A DNA stretch of 38,696 bases from DASRHK01 sp035650495 (GCA_035650495.1 DASRHK010000073.1:1-38696); one strand, 5' to 3'. Shown: positions 25,601-32,149, counted from the first letter of the stretch. The notes: a model not told the origin generated them from the letters alone. Numbers and translations are program-made.

Positions 25601-26114
25601 GCAGGTCAGCACGGTCAGCGGATTGTCGGGCGCAACCATCCTCCCCGACGGCCGCGTCGTGCTCATCCTCGACGTGCCCGCGCTCGTGCAGGAGCGCGCA
25701 GTGGCGCGTCGCGCCGCAGCGGCCGCGCCCGTCGCGCAAGTGCAGGATCTGGTGCTGGTCGTCGACGACTCGATCACCATCCGTCGCGTCACCGAGCGCC
25801 TGCTCACCAAGCACGGGTTCCGCGTCGCCACCGCGAAGGACGGCATGGACGCGATGGCGTGGCTGCAGACGTCCGAGCCGCCCTCGGCGATCCTGCTCGA
25901 CATCGAGATGCCGCGCGCCGACGGCTTCGAGGTGGCGACATTCGTGCGCAACACCGATCGCACGCGCGAGGTGCCGATCATCATGATCACCTCGCGCTCG
26001 GGCGAGAAGCATCGCGATCGCGCGCGCAGCCTCGGCGTCGATCGTTACGTCATCAAGCCTTATCAAGAGGATCAGCTGATGGCGGAGCTGCAGTCCGTCA
26101 TCCGGCCGCACTGA
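19644..26114 (+). CDS. chpA: hybrid chemotaxis histidine kinase ChpA/PilL
   Basis: A 2156-residue CheA-type hybrid kinase. Residues 1-560 form a FimL-like N-terminal region with degenerate Hpt-like sites at H51 (HLVNG) and H479 (HISSS). Hpt modules with HTLKG-type motifs have H631, H761 (HTLRG), H1055, H1258 and H1415; a degenerate module has Q893 in place of His (YQTLYG). Pro/Ala/Glu-rich linkers separate them. From about 1550 come the dimerisation helices, then the ATPase with N box LLRNAVVHGIE (N1746), G1 DDGGG (D1786) and G2 GRGVGMD (from G1837). A CheW domain follows from about 1875 and a receiver from about 2036 with phosphoacceptor D2086. It phosphorylates PilG and PilH. It is somewhat shorter than Pseudomonas ChpA. 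Confidence 0.95.
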   Translation: MTTLRTSPAVGLQWVKAEIEASLSRARGLIEQHLENTDNTQLLQQAIIELHLVNGSAGVVQCYGIVALTDEMIQGLQALVQGRVKERDAAFTAILGATVQLADYVDMLAIGRDDCALALLPLINELRIAQSKGVRADADLVAAEMLFLGIRPEPQNLHIADGTVLSSARRLLPIFQTSLLQWLKGNDPQALLRVGKISAQIAAESSGAHSHELWRAVAACAEALLMRALEDSQDLRRLFGRALQQLKLLAEAGEDAAAEQGGDLVYHFVFYVARSRAHSARAEAIRQDYQVARHVPAIETVEEFRRRIRGPNTVLLNKLAREIRQDIVDVKDRIDLLVRTGQREPAEFDAIATGLSRIGNTLSILGLSNEQHVVVNQVQRLKALRTEPASEGAWMDMAVSLLKVEQGLDSALFRQLRNLPDGAKRDLEEPEVSSDLRESMQALVREDLIELARLKTAVDGYLRTGNPAALPDASRALGHISSSLRVLESSRAAELTGQLLDAMSGPAFADLCQNPDWAGRFAEAISYVEVYLEAVRDQRGDATAVLDDLAERIEGLRRIAAPAPQVEAPPAPVVINAQGEEIEAPAVDAEIRDIFLEEAAEVRSLLDAKLPTFRREPGERETLTEIRRAFHTLKGSGRMVGASQIGDFAWAIENMLNRCLDGSIPVGQPVVDAVAEAVGKLGPLLDAFKANKTAPGINTLVEKVQRLAAGKLLDVEAEHELLVVFREDAGERLEEIRGWLGRQDKGASEFEVDETVRRAFHTLRGSAAIVNLTAVSQLAGNIEAYLDSVRGGGLRISSAGFELIGEAADAIEGWVANPESAASADVAGWQARIQQVQSQVPEEAQQEAAQRGLAEVFASETLDLLQSIESTTRDWARAPENRTSPRTIKGLYQTLYGAALMAECNAIANVARAFEQLFADKVGAARPPDPKFFERLAGLQERMYQQLDAFREGSLADDGEAIAADIEALRVGAPAAPVAEAAAPPPEPVFDVLPEPVEPAREIKPPEPAFGDLDLREMFVAEAEEILQSMDRESDVWERAPSDRGSLVELKRAAHTLKGSSRMAGISGVDEVSGELEKMLEQVERGTLKVDVRMFARLHNAIDGLYRMLDDIRRGAMPDARALLGELEGEAPVVEEAAPVVEEVRVEEIAPPIEVVAEVAPPAMEIPPAAEAPAPVEPPVVEPEVIEPAVVEPAVLEVPAEPAREEREEEVHAFDPEMAEIFSGEAAELLEQIESGLGAWQSEPGNHEPMRDLQRALHTLKGGARMGGLTAMGTAAHEMETFIHAVESGAQVADAQAFARLHAELETLHRMHDALRRGEGARLAQATPAEFAAPAVVPTPEPVAPPPPPSEPLEAPAYATEEEDEGEIHAFDPEMAEIFAGEAAELLEQIDGSLGAWQADPNNAEAVRDLQRALHTLKGGARMGGLTAMGTAAHEMETFVNAIESGHDPADQQTFMRLHLELEMLQRMHDALRRGEGERLAQAATAEFAAPAAPTPPPAPVAKPAAPVAPVAAAPAEPVHRVAAGAWDPRLFWKPEDLRAGLGVLRRETARVPVENLEAMLNQAGEISIYRSRLEQQTTAVIRSLSEMDQTIARVRDQLRAMNIETEAQIAARGLGGAGATTPDRYGGQFDPLEMDRYSRMQELSRAIAESVGDLHSLHETMTDLTSESETLLLQQARINTEVQQGLMSTLMVPFSRQVQRFQRLVRQVAEESGKKADVQFSGVEAELDRNVLERMTGPLEHLLRNAVVHGIESPQVRRERGKKETGEIRVTLTREGTRLLMELADDGGGLDFDRIKRVAIERGLLTPDVEPAEDELAQFIFRPGFSTAKELTQVAGRGVGMDVVASEVKQLGGTLDLRSEPGKGMKMMIRLPLTLAISQALLVSVGLEMYAIPLASIEGIARIPEVRLKDHYAEDGSPFVYGNQNYRVRYLGDYLGLPRHEVSERTVPAILVRVAEGLGGQERRVAVVVDVLHGNREVVSKGAGPQVSTVSGLSGATILPDGRVVLILDVPALVQERAVARRAAAAAPVAQVQDLVLVVDDSITIRRVTERLLTKHGFRVATAKDGMDAMAWLQTSEPPSAILLDIEMPRADGFEVATFVRNTDRTREVPIIMITSRSGEKHRDRARSLGVDRYVIKPYQEDQLMAELQSVIRPH
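23271..24117 (+). repeat. in-frame tandem duplication of an Hpt module within chpA
   Basis: Two copies with a constant offset of 471 bp (157 codons): roughly 23271-23646 and 23742-24117. Both encode HAFDPEMAEIF, then GEAAELLEQI, LQRALHTLKGGARMGG, LTAMGTAAHEMETF and MHDALRRGEG, followed by a linker starting AEFAAPA. Conservation without indels and at the DNA level indicates a fairly recent duplication of Hpt plus linker. Confidence 0.85.
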
Positions 26115-26118
26115 CGAC

Positions 26119-26589
26119 ATGGCAACCCGCGACGAACTTTATGCAGTGATGATCTCGCTCGCGAGCGACACGCTGCTGCTTCCGAATGCCGCGGTGGCGG
26201 AAGTCGTCGCGGCGGACGCGATGATCCGCAACGATCCGGGGCAGGGTCCCGAATGGCTGCTCGGCTACTACAACTGGAACGCGCGCCGTGTGCCGGCGTT
26301 GTCGCTCGAGGCGATGAACGGCCAGCCGCGTCCACCGACGAGCCGGCGCGAACGCCTCATCGTGGTCAATTCGCTGGGTACCAAGCTCACCGGCGGCGTC
26401 ATCGCCTTTCTCGCGCAGAGCTATCCGCACCTGATCACGCTCAACCGCGCTGCGATCCGCTCGCTGCCGCTGCATCCCGGCGATCGCTCGGAGCTGGTGC
26501 TGACGCGCGTGAAGATCGCCAACTCCGAGGCGCTGATTCCGGACTTCGAGACCATCGAGTCCGAGCTGGTCGCGGCAGGCGCCAGCTGA
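26119..26589 (+). CDS. chpC: CheW-like protein ChpC
   Basis: A 156-residue CheW-domain protein ending the chp operon. MISLASDTLLLPNAAVAEVV is the CheW N-terminal strand pair, followed by WLLGYYNWNARRVPALSLEAMNG, equivalent to the G-x-x-x-W-R-G and VP-L segment, and RERLIVVNSLGT. In Pseudomonas ChpC is a second adaptor thought to link other receptors to ChpA. It starts 4 nt after the chpA stop. No methyltransferase (pilK) or methylesterase (chpB) gene is present around it, unlike the full Pseudomonas cluster. A 9-bp hairpin lies about 70 nt downstream. Confidence 0.87.
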   Translation: MATRDELYAVMISLASDTLLLPNAAVAEVVAADAMIRNDPGQGPEWLLGYYNWNARRVPALSLEAMNGQPRPPTSRRERLIVVNSLGTKLTGGVIAFLAQSYPHLITLNRAAIRSLPLHPGDRSELVLTRVKIANSEALIPDFETIESELVAAGAS

Positions 26590-26657
26590 GGCGGTGCGCG
26601 GCATCCGCCGCGCGTGGGTAAATCATCGCGACCGTCTGGTAAATCCTCGCGCCGGAC

Positions 26658-26683
26658 CCAGAATCTCCCTCGGAAGATTCTGG
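26658..26683 (+). terminator. perfect 9-bp inverted repeat after chpC
   Basis: CCAGAATCT and AGATTCTGG are perfect complements around an 8-nt loop (CCCTCGGA). It lies about 70 nt after the chpC stop and just upstream of the CRP-like site. No T-run follows on either strand, so it is a non-classical terminator or a regulatory dyad rather than a clear intrinsic terminator. Confidence 0.45.
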
Positions 26684-26692
26684 AATCGTCGC

Positions 26693-26708
26693 TGTGAACC
26701 CCATCACA
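26693..26708 (+). promoter_or_regulatory. CRP/Vfr/Clp-type binding site
   Basis: TGTGA-ACCCCA-TCACA is an exact match to the TGTGAN6TCACA core of CRP-family binding sites, with an AT-rich right flank (AAAT). Its centre (26700.5) is about 61.5 bp upstream of the transcript start predicted from the promoter hexamers at 26727-26755, the classic class I activation position. Binding is inferred, not shown. Confidence 0.6.
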
Positions 26709-26726
26709 AATCCTTCGTGCCCTCGG

Positions 26727-26755
26727 TTGCCGGGCGCCCTCTCCGCGCGCATAGT
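26727..26755 (+). promoter_or_regulatory. predicted sigma70 promoter of the secreted protease pair
   Basis: TTGCCG (26727-26732) and CATAGT (26750-26755), each 4 of 6 matches, are separated by 17 bp. The start would be near 26762, giving a leader of about 27 nt before the ATG at 26789. Weak hexamers are consistent with dependence on an activator bound at 26693-26708. Confidence 0.4.
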
Positions 26756-26788
26756 CGTCGCCGTTCGCCGACGGTTGGAGGTGAGCTC

Positions 26789-27079
26789 ATGAGCACGTTG
26801 CGGGGTCTCGCGCTGCTTCTGGTTTCCGGCGCCGCTTCGGCGGACCAGCTGGCCTTCATCGATCCGGTGAGCGGCGAGTTCCGCGCGCCGACGGCCCAGG
26901 ACTGGGCGCAGCTCCCGCGAACCGCTGGCGCAAAATCGATCGTGGAATCGCAGGTGTTGCCGGACGGCACCGTCCTGCTGCCCGCGCACGCGGTGATGCA
27001 CGAGATGACCGCCACGATCCTGCCCGACGGCAGCCTGCAGACCGACTGCGACGACCATCCCGCGGACCGCGCGGAGTAG
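26789..27079 (+). CDS. small secreted protein preceding the zinc protease
   Basis: A 96-residue protein of no recognised family. ATG at 26789 is preceded by GGAGG at 26777-26781, an excellent ribosome site that decides the start. Residues 1-18 form a Sec signal peptide with likely cleavage ASA/DQ. The mature part of about 78 residues contains FIDPVSGEFRAPT, VLPDGTVLLPAHA and TILPDGSLQTDCDDHPADRAE, with two similar LPDG-turn strands and an acidic tail, and a single cysteine. It lies only 7 nt before the metalloprotease-like gene, so the two are almost certainly co-transcribed. A role as inhibitor, chaperone or co-secreted partner is possible but unproven. Confidence 0.8.
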   Translation: MSTLRGLALLLVSGAASADQLAFIDPVSGEFRAPTAQDWAQLPRTAGAKSIVESQVLPDGTVLLPAHAVMHEMTATILPDGSLQTDCDDHPADRAE

Positions 27080-27086
27080 GAGCCCC

Positions 27087-29741
27087 ATGCGTCGCACCAT
27101 CTTGCTTGCGCGCGCTTGCGCGCTCCTCGCGCTCGCCGGCATCGCCAACCCGGCCGGCGCCTTCAGCTTCACGGTGAACTACACCGACGCCGCCGGCAGC
27201 GGCTTCAAGGACACGACGCCGGTGGCACCGGTGGGCGGCAACACCGGCACGACACTGGGCGATCAGCGCAAGCAGGCGTTCGAGTTCGCGCTCAATGAGT
27301 GGGCGCAGCGCTTGAAGAGCAACGTGACCGTTACGGTCAACGCGGACTGGGCGGTGCAGACCTGCAGCGCGTCGAGCGGCGTGCTCGGCAAGGCGGGTCC
27401 GCAGCTCGTCGCCGATTATCCCGGGGCTCCGCAGGCGCACACGTTCTTCGCGCTCGCGCTCGCGGAAGCGCTGAAGGGCAGCTCGATCACCAGCGTCGAA
27501 GACATCGACGCGACGTTCAACCTGCAGATCGACAGCAAGCCGCCCGGCGGCTGCCTCGGCAGCAAGAAGTTCTACTACGGCCTCGACGAGAACACCGGCG
27601 GCAACGTCAGCTTCATCAACGTCGCGGTGCACGAGCTCGGCCATGGGCTCGGCTTCGTGTCGCTGATCGACGCGGACACCGGCGGCTCGGAAGACACCGG
27701 CAGCGGTTACTTCTCGATCATGGACTACAAGCTGTTCGACGAGAACACCGCCAAGTTCATGGTGACCACGAGCGGCGGCAGCACGCAGGACACGCAGCTG
27801 CAGCGGCAATCCGCCGCCGTCAGCAACGGCGCGCTGGTGTTCAACGCCGCCAACACCAACGCGGGCAGCTCGTTCCTCTCCGCCGGCCGCACGGCGTCCG
27901 GGCATGTGCGGATGTTCGCGCCGAATCCGGTGCAGCAGGGCTCTTCGATCGCCCACTGGGACAGCATCGCCTCGCCGAACCTGGTGATGGAGCCGGTGTA
28001 CTCGGCGATCGATGCTTCGCTGCACGTCGACCTGACCACCTGCGCGTTCGAGGACATCGGCTGGCAGCTCTGCGGCACCTGGCAGTGTCCCGACATCAGC
28101 GGCAACGGCGGCTCGTGCGCCGGCAACACGGCGCCGACGCTCACGCAGATCGCGAATCAGGCGATCAACGAAGACACGGCCACCGGCGCCCTCGCGTTCA
28201 CGGTCGGCGATGCCGAATCGAGCGCGAGCAGCCTGACGGTGTCGGGGTCTTCGTCGAACACGTCGCTGGTGCCGAATCCCAACATCGTGTTCGGCGGCAG
28301 TGGCGCGAATCGCACGGTTACCGTCACGCCGGCGGCGGACCGCAGCGGCAGCGCGACCATCACCTACACAGTCAACGACGGCAGCACTACCACGAGCAAA
28401 ACCTTCACGCTCACCGTCAATCCCGTGAATGATGCGCCGACACTGAACGCGCTCTCCAGCCTGACGATCGCGCAGGATGCGCCGCAGCAGACGGTGCAGC
28501 TCGCCGGCATCGGTGCAGGTCCGTTCGAGACGCAAGCGCTGACCGTCACAGCGACCTCGAGCAATACCGCGCTGATCCCCAATCCGACGGTGACCTACGC
28601 CTCGCCGAGCGCGACCGGCGCGATCAAGTTCACGCCCGTCGCACGGCAGAGCGGCGCGAGCACGATCACGGTCACCGTGAAGGATGACGGCGGCACCGCC
28701 AACGGCGGCGTCGACACGGTCGCGCGACAGTTCACGGTCACCGTCACCGCGGCGAGCAATCACAATCCGGTCGCGGTGAATGACGCAGCATCGGTGAGCC
28801 AGGACAGCGCCGAGACGATCATCAACGTGCGCGCCAACGACACCGACGCGGACGGCGACACGCTGACGGTCACCAATGTCGGCGCCCCCAATCATGGCGG
28901 CAGCGTCGCGATCCGCAACGCCGGCGCGAACGTCGGCTACACGCCCGCGAATGGCTTCAGCGGCACGGAGACGTTCTCGTACACGATTTCCGACGGGCAT
29001 GGCGGCACTGCGGACGGCACCGTGACCGTGACCGTGAACGCCGTCGGCGGCAATCACGATCCGGTCGCGCACAGCGACGGCAAGACGGTCGACGAGAACA
29101 GCAGCGAGACGCTGATCGACGTGCTGGCCAACGACACCGACGCGGATGGCGACACGCTCACGATCACGGGCCTCGGCGCGACCGATCACGGCGGCACGGT
29201 TGCGATCCGCAGCAGCAACACGCGCGTCGGCTACACGCCGGCAAACGGCTTCAGCGGCACCGAGACGTTCACCTACACGATCGCCGACGGCCATGGCGGC
29301 AGCGCGAGCGCGACGGTGACCGTCACCGTCAATCCGGTTGCGGTGAACCACGATCCCGTCGCGACGAACGATGCAGCGACGGTGAATCAGGACAGCGGCG
29401 AGACCTTCATCAACGTGCTCGGCAACGACAGCGACGCCGATGCAGACGCGCTGACGGTCAGCGCGCTCGGCACGCCAAATCACGGCGGCACCGTCGCGAT
29501 CCGCAACAACGGCGGTGGCGTCGGTTACACGCCCGCGAACGGCTTCAGCGGCTCCGAGACGTTCACCTACACCGTGTCCGACGGTCATGGCGGCACCGCG
29601 AACGCGACGGTGACCGTCACCGTCAATGCGGTGTCTTCGGGTGGTGATGGCGGTGGCGGCGGTGGTGGCGGCGGCAGCTTGGGCGGCGCCACGCTGCTCG
29701 GCCTCGTCGCGATTGGCGCGCTGCGCCGGCGTCGCCGCTAG
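27087..29741 (+). CDS. secreted zinc-metalloprotease-like protein with cadherin-like repeats and GlyGly-CTERM
   Basis: An 884-residue exported protein. A signal peptide (residues 1-25, cleavage near AGA/FS) precedes a zincin-like domain. HELGHGLGF gives zinc ligands H182 and H186 and general base E183, but residue 192 is Ser rather than the third His of usual metzincins. H290 in IAHWDS, followed by LVMEP, resembles the distant His plus Met-turn of leishmanolysin-type (M8) enzymes. Two diverged Ig-like segments (about 355-555) and three near-identical 98-residue repeats (558-851) follow. The C-terminus has a Gly-rich stretch, a hydrophobic helix and RRRRR, the pattern of GlyGly-CTERM sorting signals associated with type II secretion and rhombosortase. 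It may be cell-surface released. The stop TAG shares CTAG with the convergent gene. Confidence 0.85.
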   Translation: MRRTILLARACALLALAGIANPAGAFSFTVNYTDAAGSGFKDTTPVAPVGGNTGTTLGDQRKQAFEFALNEWAQRLKSNVTVTVNADWAVQTCSASSGVLGKAGPQLVADYPGAPQAHTFFALALAEALKGSSITSVEDIDATFNLQIDSKPPGGCLGSKKFYYGLDENTGGNVSFINVAVHELGHGLGFVSLIDADTGGSEDTGSGYFSIMDYKLFDENTAKFMVTTSGGSTQDTQLQRQSAAVSNGALVFNAANTNAGSSFLSAGRTASGHVRMFAPNPVQQGSSIAHWDSIASPNLVMEPVYSAIDASLHVDLTTCAFEDIGWQLCGTWQCPDISGNGGSCAGNTAPTLTQIANQAINEDTATGALAFTVGDAESSASSLTVSGSSSNTSLVPNPNIVFGGSGANRTVTVTPAADRSGSATITYTVNDGSTTTSKTFTLTVNPVNDAPTLNALSSLTIAQDAPQQTVQLAGIGAGPFETQALTVTATSSNTALIPNPTVTYASPSATGAIKFTPVARQSGASTITVTVKDDGGTANGGVDTVARQFTVTVTAASNHNPVAVNDAASVSQDSAETIINVRANDTDADGDTLTVTNVGAPNHGGSVAIRNAGANVGYTPANGFSGTETFSYTISDGHGGTADGTVTVTVNAVGGNHDPVAHSDGKTVDENSSETLIDVLANDTDADGDTLTITGLGATDHGGTVAIRSSNTRVGYTPANGFSGTETFTYTIADGHGGSASATVTVTVNPVAVNHDPVATNDAATVNQDSGETFINVLGNDSDADADALTVSALGTPNHGGTVAIRNNGGGVGYTPANGFSGSETFTYTVSDGHGGTANATVTVTVNAVSSGGDGGGGGGGGGSLGGATLLGLVAIGALRRRRR
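28758..29639 (+). repeat. three tandem 294-bp cadherin-like repeats
   Basis: Units start at 28758, 29052 and 29346 with an exact 294-bp (98-codon) period. Each carries N-H-x-P-V-A, then ND-x-DADGD or NDSDADAD Ca2+-binding-type acidic stretches, HGG-x-VAIR, VGYTPANGFSG-x-ETF and SDGHGG or ADGHGG, followed by TVTVTVN. The blocks suggest calcium-stabilised beta-sandwich domains and recent unequal duplication. Confidence 0.85.
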
Positions 29742-32149
29742 CGCGTCAGGTCCGCCCACACAGCCGTTTCGAGATAGTCATTCTCCAGCGGGTCTCCGCT
29801 GCCGGGGGCGAGCTGCGCGCCGGTCGCGCGCAAGTCCGCACGTAAAGCATCCGCGGTGACCCACGGCGCGAGCGCAAGGAATTCCGGCTTGTCGCCGACA
29901 AAGACCTGGTACCAGTCGACGTCGACGCCGGGCTCGAACTCGAGATTGCCGATGTAGTGCTGCGGCGATTCGGCGGCGCCGCGCATCGTGATGGCGCTCT
30001 GACCGTCGAAGGGCAGGTCGAGCAGGTTGCCGACCATCATCGGCGTGACGTTGTAGCGGAATTTCACCGACGGCTCGGCGACGGTGCGCCAGGTCGATGC
30101 CATCCACTCCAGCGGCTGCCAGCCGCCGGCCTGATCGATCGCCCAGCGCCCGGGATTGGCTTCGTCCTGCACGACGACGTCGACGCCGAGCGCGTCCATG
30201 CACGGCATGTAGCTCACGTGCATGTCGGCGCAGGGCTGCAGATCGGCCGGGCGCTCGCCGAAGTCGTAACCCCAGACGAATGCGGGCAGCGACGTCGCGA
30301 AGCCGAGATGAAAGCCTTCGACCGAGTAACCGGCCGCGTTGGCGATCGCCGCGTCGCCGGTCGCGGGACCTTCGTCGAGCGCGATGAGCGTCTGCTCGAT
30401 GTCGGTGAGCGGCACCTTTTCGTTCTTGAACAGCAGATTCTTCATGCCGGCGGGTGCATCGGGATGCACGTCGACCGGCCCCCAGAGGAAGGCGGTGTTG
30501 GCGACGTGCTGCGACGTCGCGACGTAGGCTTCGGTCGCGCCGGCTTCAGGATCGGCGAACAGCAGCATCTCGGCCGGATCGGTCGACGCGCGATACGCCG
30601 GCATGTTGTTGGCGGCGACGACGTAGATGCCGTAATCGCGCGCGATGTCGGAGAACGTCTGCGAGAACGCGCGCACGAAGGTGTCGGTTGCGCCGACGAA
30701 GACCTGCTTGCGCGGATCGATCGGCCCGAACATCGCCTGATACGCCGCGATCTGCGGCGCGTACATCGCGTTCATCTCGACGAGCGCTGCGCCGGTGCCC
30801 ACCGGCTCCGCGTCACCGATCGGCGCGCGCAGCGGTGTCGCGACCTGCTCGCGCACGAGCGCGCCGCGGGTGCCGGTCGCGAGCGTCATCAAGCCGATGT
30901 CCTCGTTGAGCACGACGAGCATCGGCAAGCCCGGTTGCATCAGCGGCACGACGTGATCTTCCACGAGGCAACGCATCTTGGTGCGGAAGCTCTCGTAGCT
31001 CTCGACGTTGCGAACGTCCTGCTTGTACTGGATGCCGACGAGTCGAAGCTTCGCGTCGGCTTGCGCGTGACCGATCGCGGGCAACCAGCGCGAGGGGCGC
31101 AGCGATTCGCAGATCTCCGGCGACGGTCGATCGTTCATTGCCGGCATCGGGCTCGCGCTGGACGAAGCAGGGCAGGCGCTCGTCGCGGGCACGCCATCGG
31201 GCGTCAGCTTGTCGGGAATCGGCCGATGCAGATTGTCGAGGAGGCAACCCGGGAAGTTGGTGATGACGCCGTCGACGCCGAGCCCGATGACCTTCAGCTG
31301 ATCGTTCACGTCGTCCGGCGTGTACGGGATCACTGCCTTGCCGGCGGCATGTGCGGCGGTGACGAGCTGCGAAACGAAATCCGGCGCGTCGAAGTTCGGC
31401 GCCGAGATGTCGTGTCCGCGCGCGATCACGTAGGCGAGATTCTGCGCGGCCGTTTGCCCGGTGCCGCTCGACGTGAGGAACTGCGTCTTCAACGCCGGGT
31501 TCAGGCGCTTCACCGCGTCGAGCGAGAGCGGCCAGAACGACTGGATCACCACCTGATCCTGCAGGCCGAATTCCGCGAGCAACGGCAGCAGCACGTTGGC
31601 GGTGCGATCGCCGACCGGATCGAAATTCGTCTCGCCGGGGATGTTCTTGATCTCGATCGACAGCCGCGGCGGATTGCAGTCGAGCGTCTGGTACCAGGTG
31701 AGGAGCTCGCGCAGCGTGGGCACGGTGACGCCAGTGCCGCGCAACGGATGCTCGACGTCCATCGACGGCGCCGTCACGCCTTGTCCCGGCGCGAACCAGT
31801 ACGCGGCGTCGCAGGCTTTCACCTCGTCGAGCGTGTGCGCGTTCGCCGCGCCGGAGCAGTTCGTCGTGCGATCGAGCGTGTCGTCGTGCAGGACGATCAG
31901 CTCGCCGTCGCTGGTGAGCTGCGTGTCCATCTCGAGCTCGTCGACGCCCAGGCGCACCGCATTCCGGAAGGCGACGAGCGTGTTCTCCGGCGCGTAGCCG
32001 GCGCCGCCGCGATGCGCGGAAACGATCGGGCCGACGCGCGCGGGCGACGCGCAGCTCTGCGGATCGCTCGCGCCCGGCGCCGGGGCCGGCCCGCTATTGC
32101 CGCAAGCCGCGACGAAGAGCGCGGTCGCGGCTGGAGCGAATCGCTTCAA
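29738..32149 (-). CDS. lipoprotein fusing glycerophosphodiester phosphodiesterase and nitrilase-like domains
   Basis: An 803-residue predicted lipoprotein (lipobox FVAAC, C16). Residues 40-335 are a GDPD domain: PIVSAHRGG with H46 and R47, PENT at 54-57, ELEMD with E73 and D75, and LHDD with H88. This would hydrolyse glycerophosphodiesters to glycerol-3-phosphate and an alcohol. After a Ser/Pro linker, residues about 390-800 resemble a carbon-nitrogen hydrolase: LRLVGIQYKQD start, VVLNEDIG (E416), a KNEKVPLTDIEQ lysine segment and YMPCMDALGVDVVVQDEAN with C650, matching the Glu-Lys-Cys order. The start is TTG at 32149 overlapping the gpx stop (TTGA). No stop or frame change separates the domains. 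The fusion is unusual; the nitrilase part could act on an amide or nitrile substrate. Confidence 0.82.
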   Translation of the reverse strand: MKRFAPAATALFVAACGNSGPAPAPGASDPQSCASPARVGPIVSAHRGGAGYAPENTLVAFRNAVRLGVDELEMDTQLTSDGELIVLHDDTLDRTTNCSGAANAHTLDEVKACDAAYWFAPGQGVTAPSMDVEHPLRGTGVTVPTLRELLTWYQTLDCNPPRLSIEIKNIPGETNFDPVGDRTANVLLPLLAEFGLQDQVVIQSFWPLSLDAVKRLNPALKTQFLTSSGTGQTAAQNLAYVIARGHDISAPNFDAPDFVSQLVTAAHAAGKAVIPYTPDDVNDQLKVIGLGVDGVITNFPGCLLDNLHRPIPDKLTPDGVPATSACPASSSASPMPAMNDRPSPEICESLRPSRWLPAIGHAQADAKLRLVGIQYKQDVRNVESYESFRTKMRCLVEDHVVPLMQPGLPMLVVLNEDIGLMTLATGTRGALVREQVATPLRAPIGDAEPVGTGAALVEMNAMYAPQIAAYQAMFGPIDPRKQVFVGATDTFVRAFSQTFSDIARDYGIYVVAANNMPAYRASTDPAEMLLFADPEAGATEAYVATSQHVANTAFLWGPVDVHPDAPAGMKNLLFKNEKVPLTDIEQTLIALDEGPATGDAAIANAAGYSVEGFHLGFATSLPAFVWGYDFGERPADLQPCADMHVSYMPCMDALGVDVVVQDEANPGRWAIDQAGGWQPLEWMASTWRTVAEPSVKFRYNVTPMMVGNLLDLPFDGQSAITMRGAAESPQHYIGNLEFEPGVDVDWYQVFVGDKPEFLALAPWVTADALRADLRATGAQLAPGSGDPLENDYLETAVWADLTR

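Noticed and set aside
29640..29680. GGT/GGC-rich stretch near the end of the exported protein
   Set aside because: It encodes the glycine run that precedes the GlyGly-CTERM helix, so it is a coding low-complexity segment rather than a separate repeat element.
26856..29759. 967-codon open frame antisense to the exported repeat protein
   Set aside because: Low-complexity Arg/His/Val-rich translation without motifs; the plus strand carries a signal peptide, HELGH motif and repeats.
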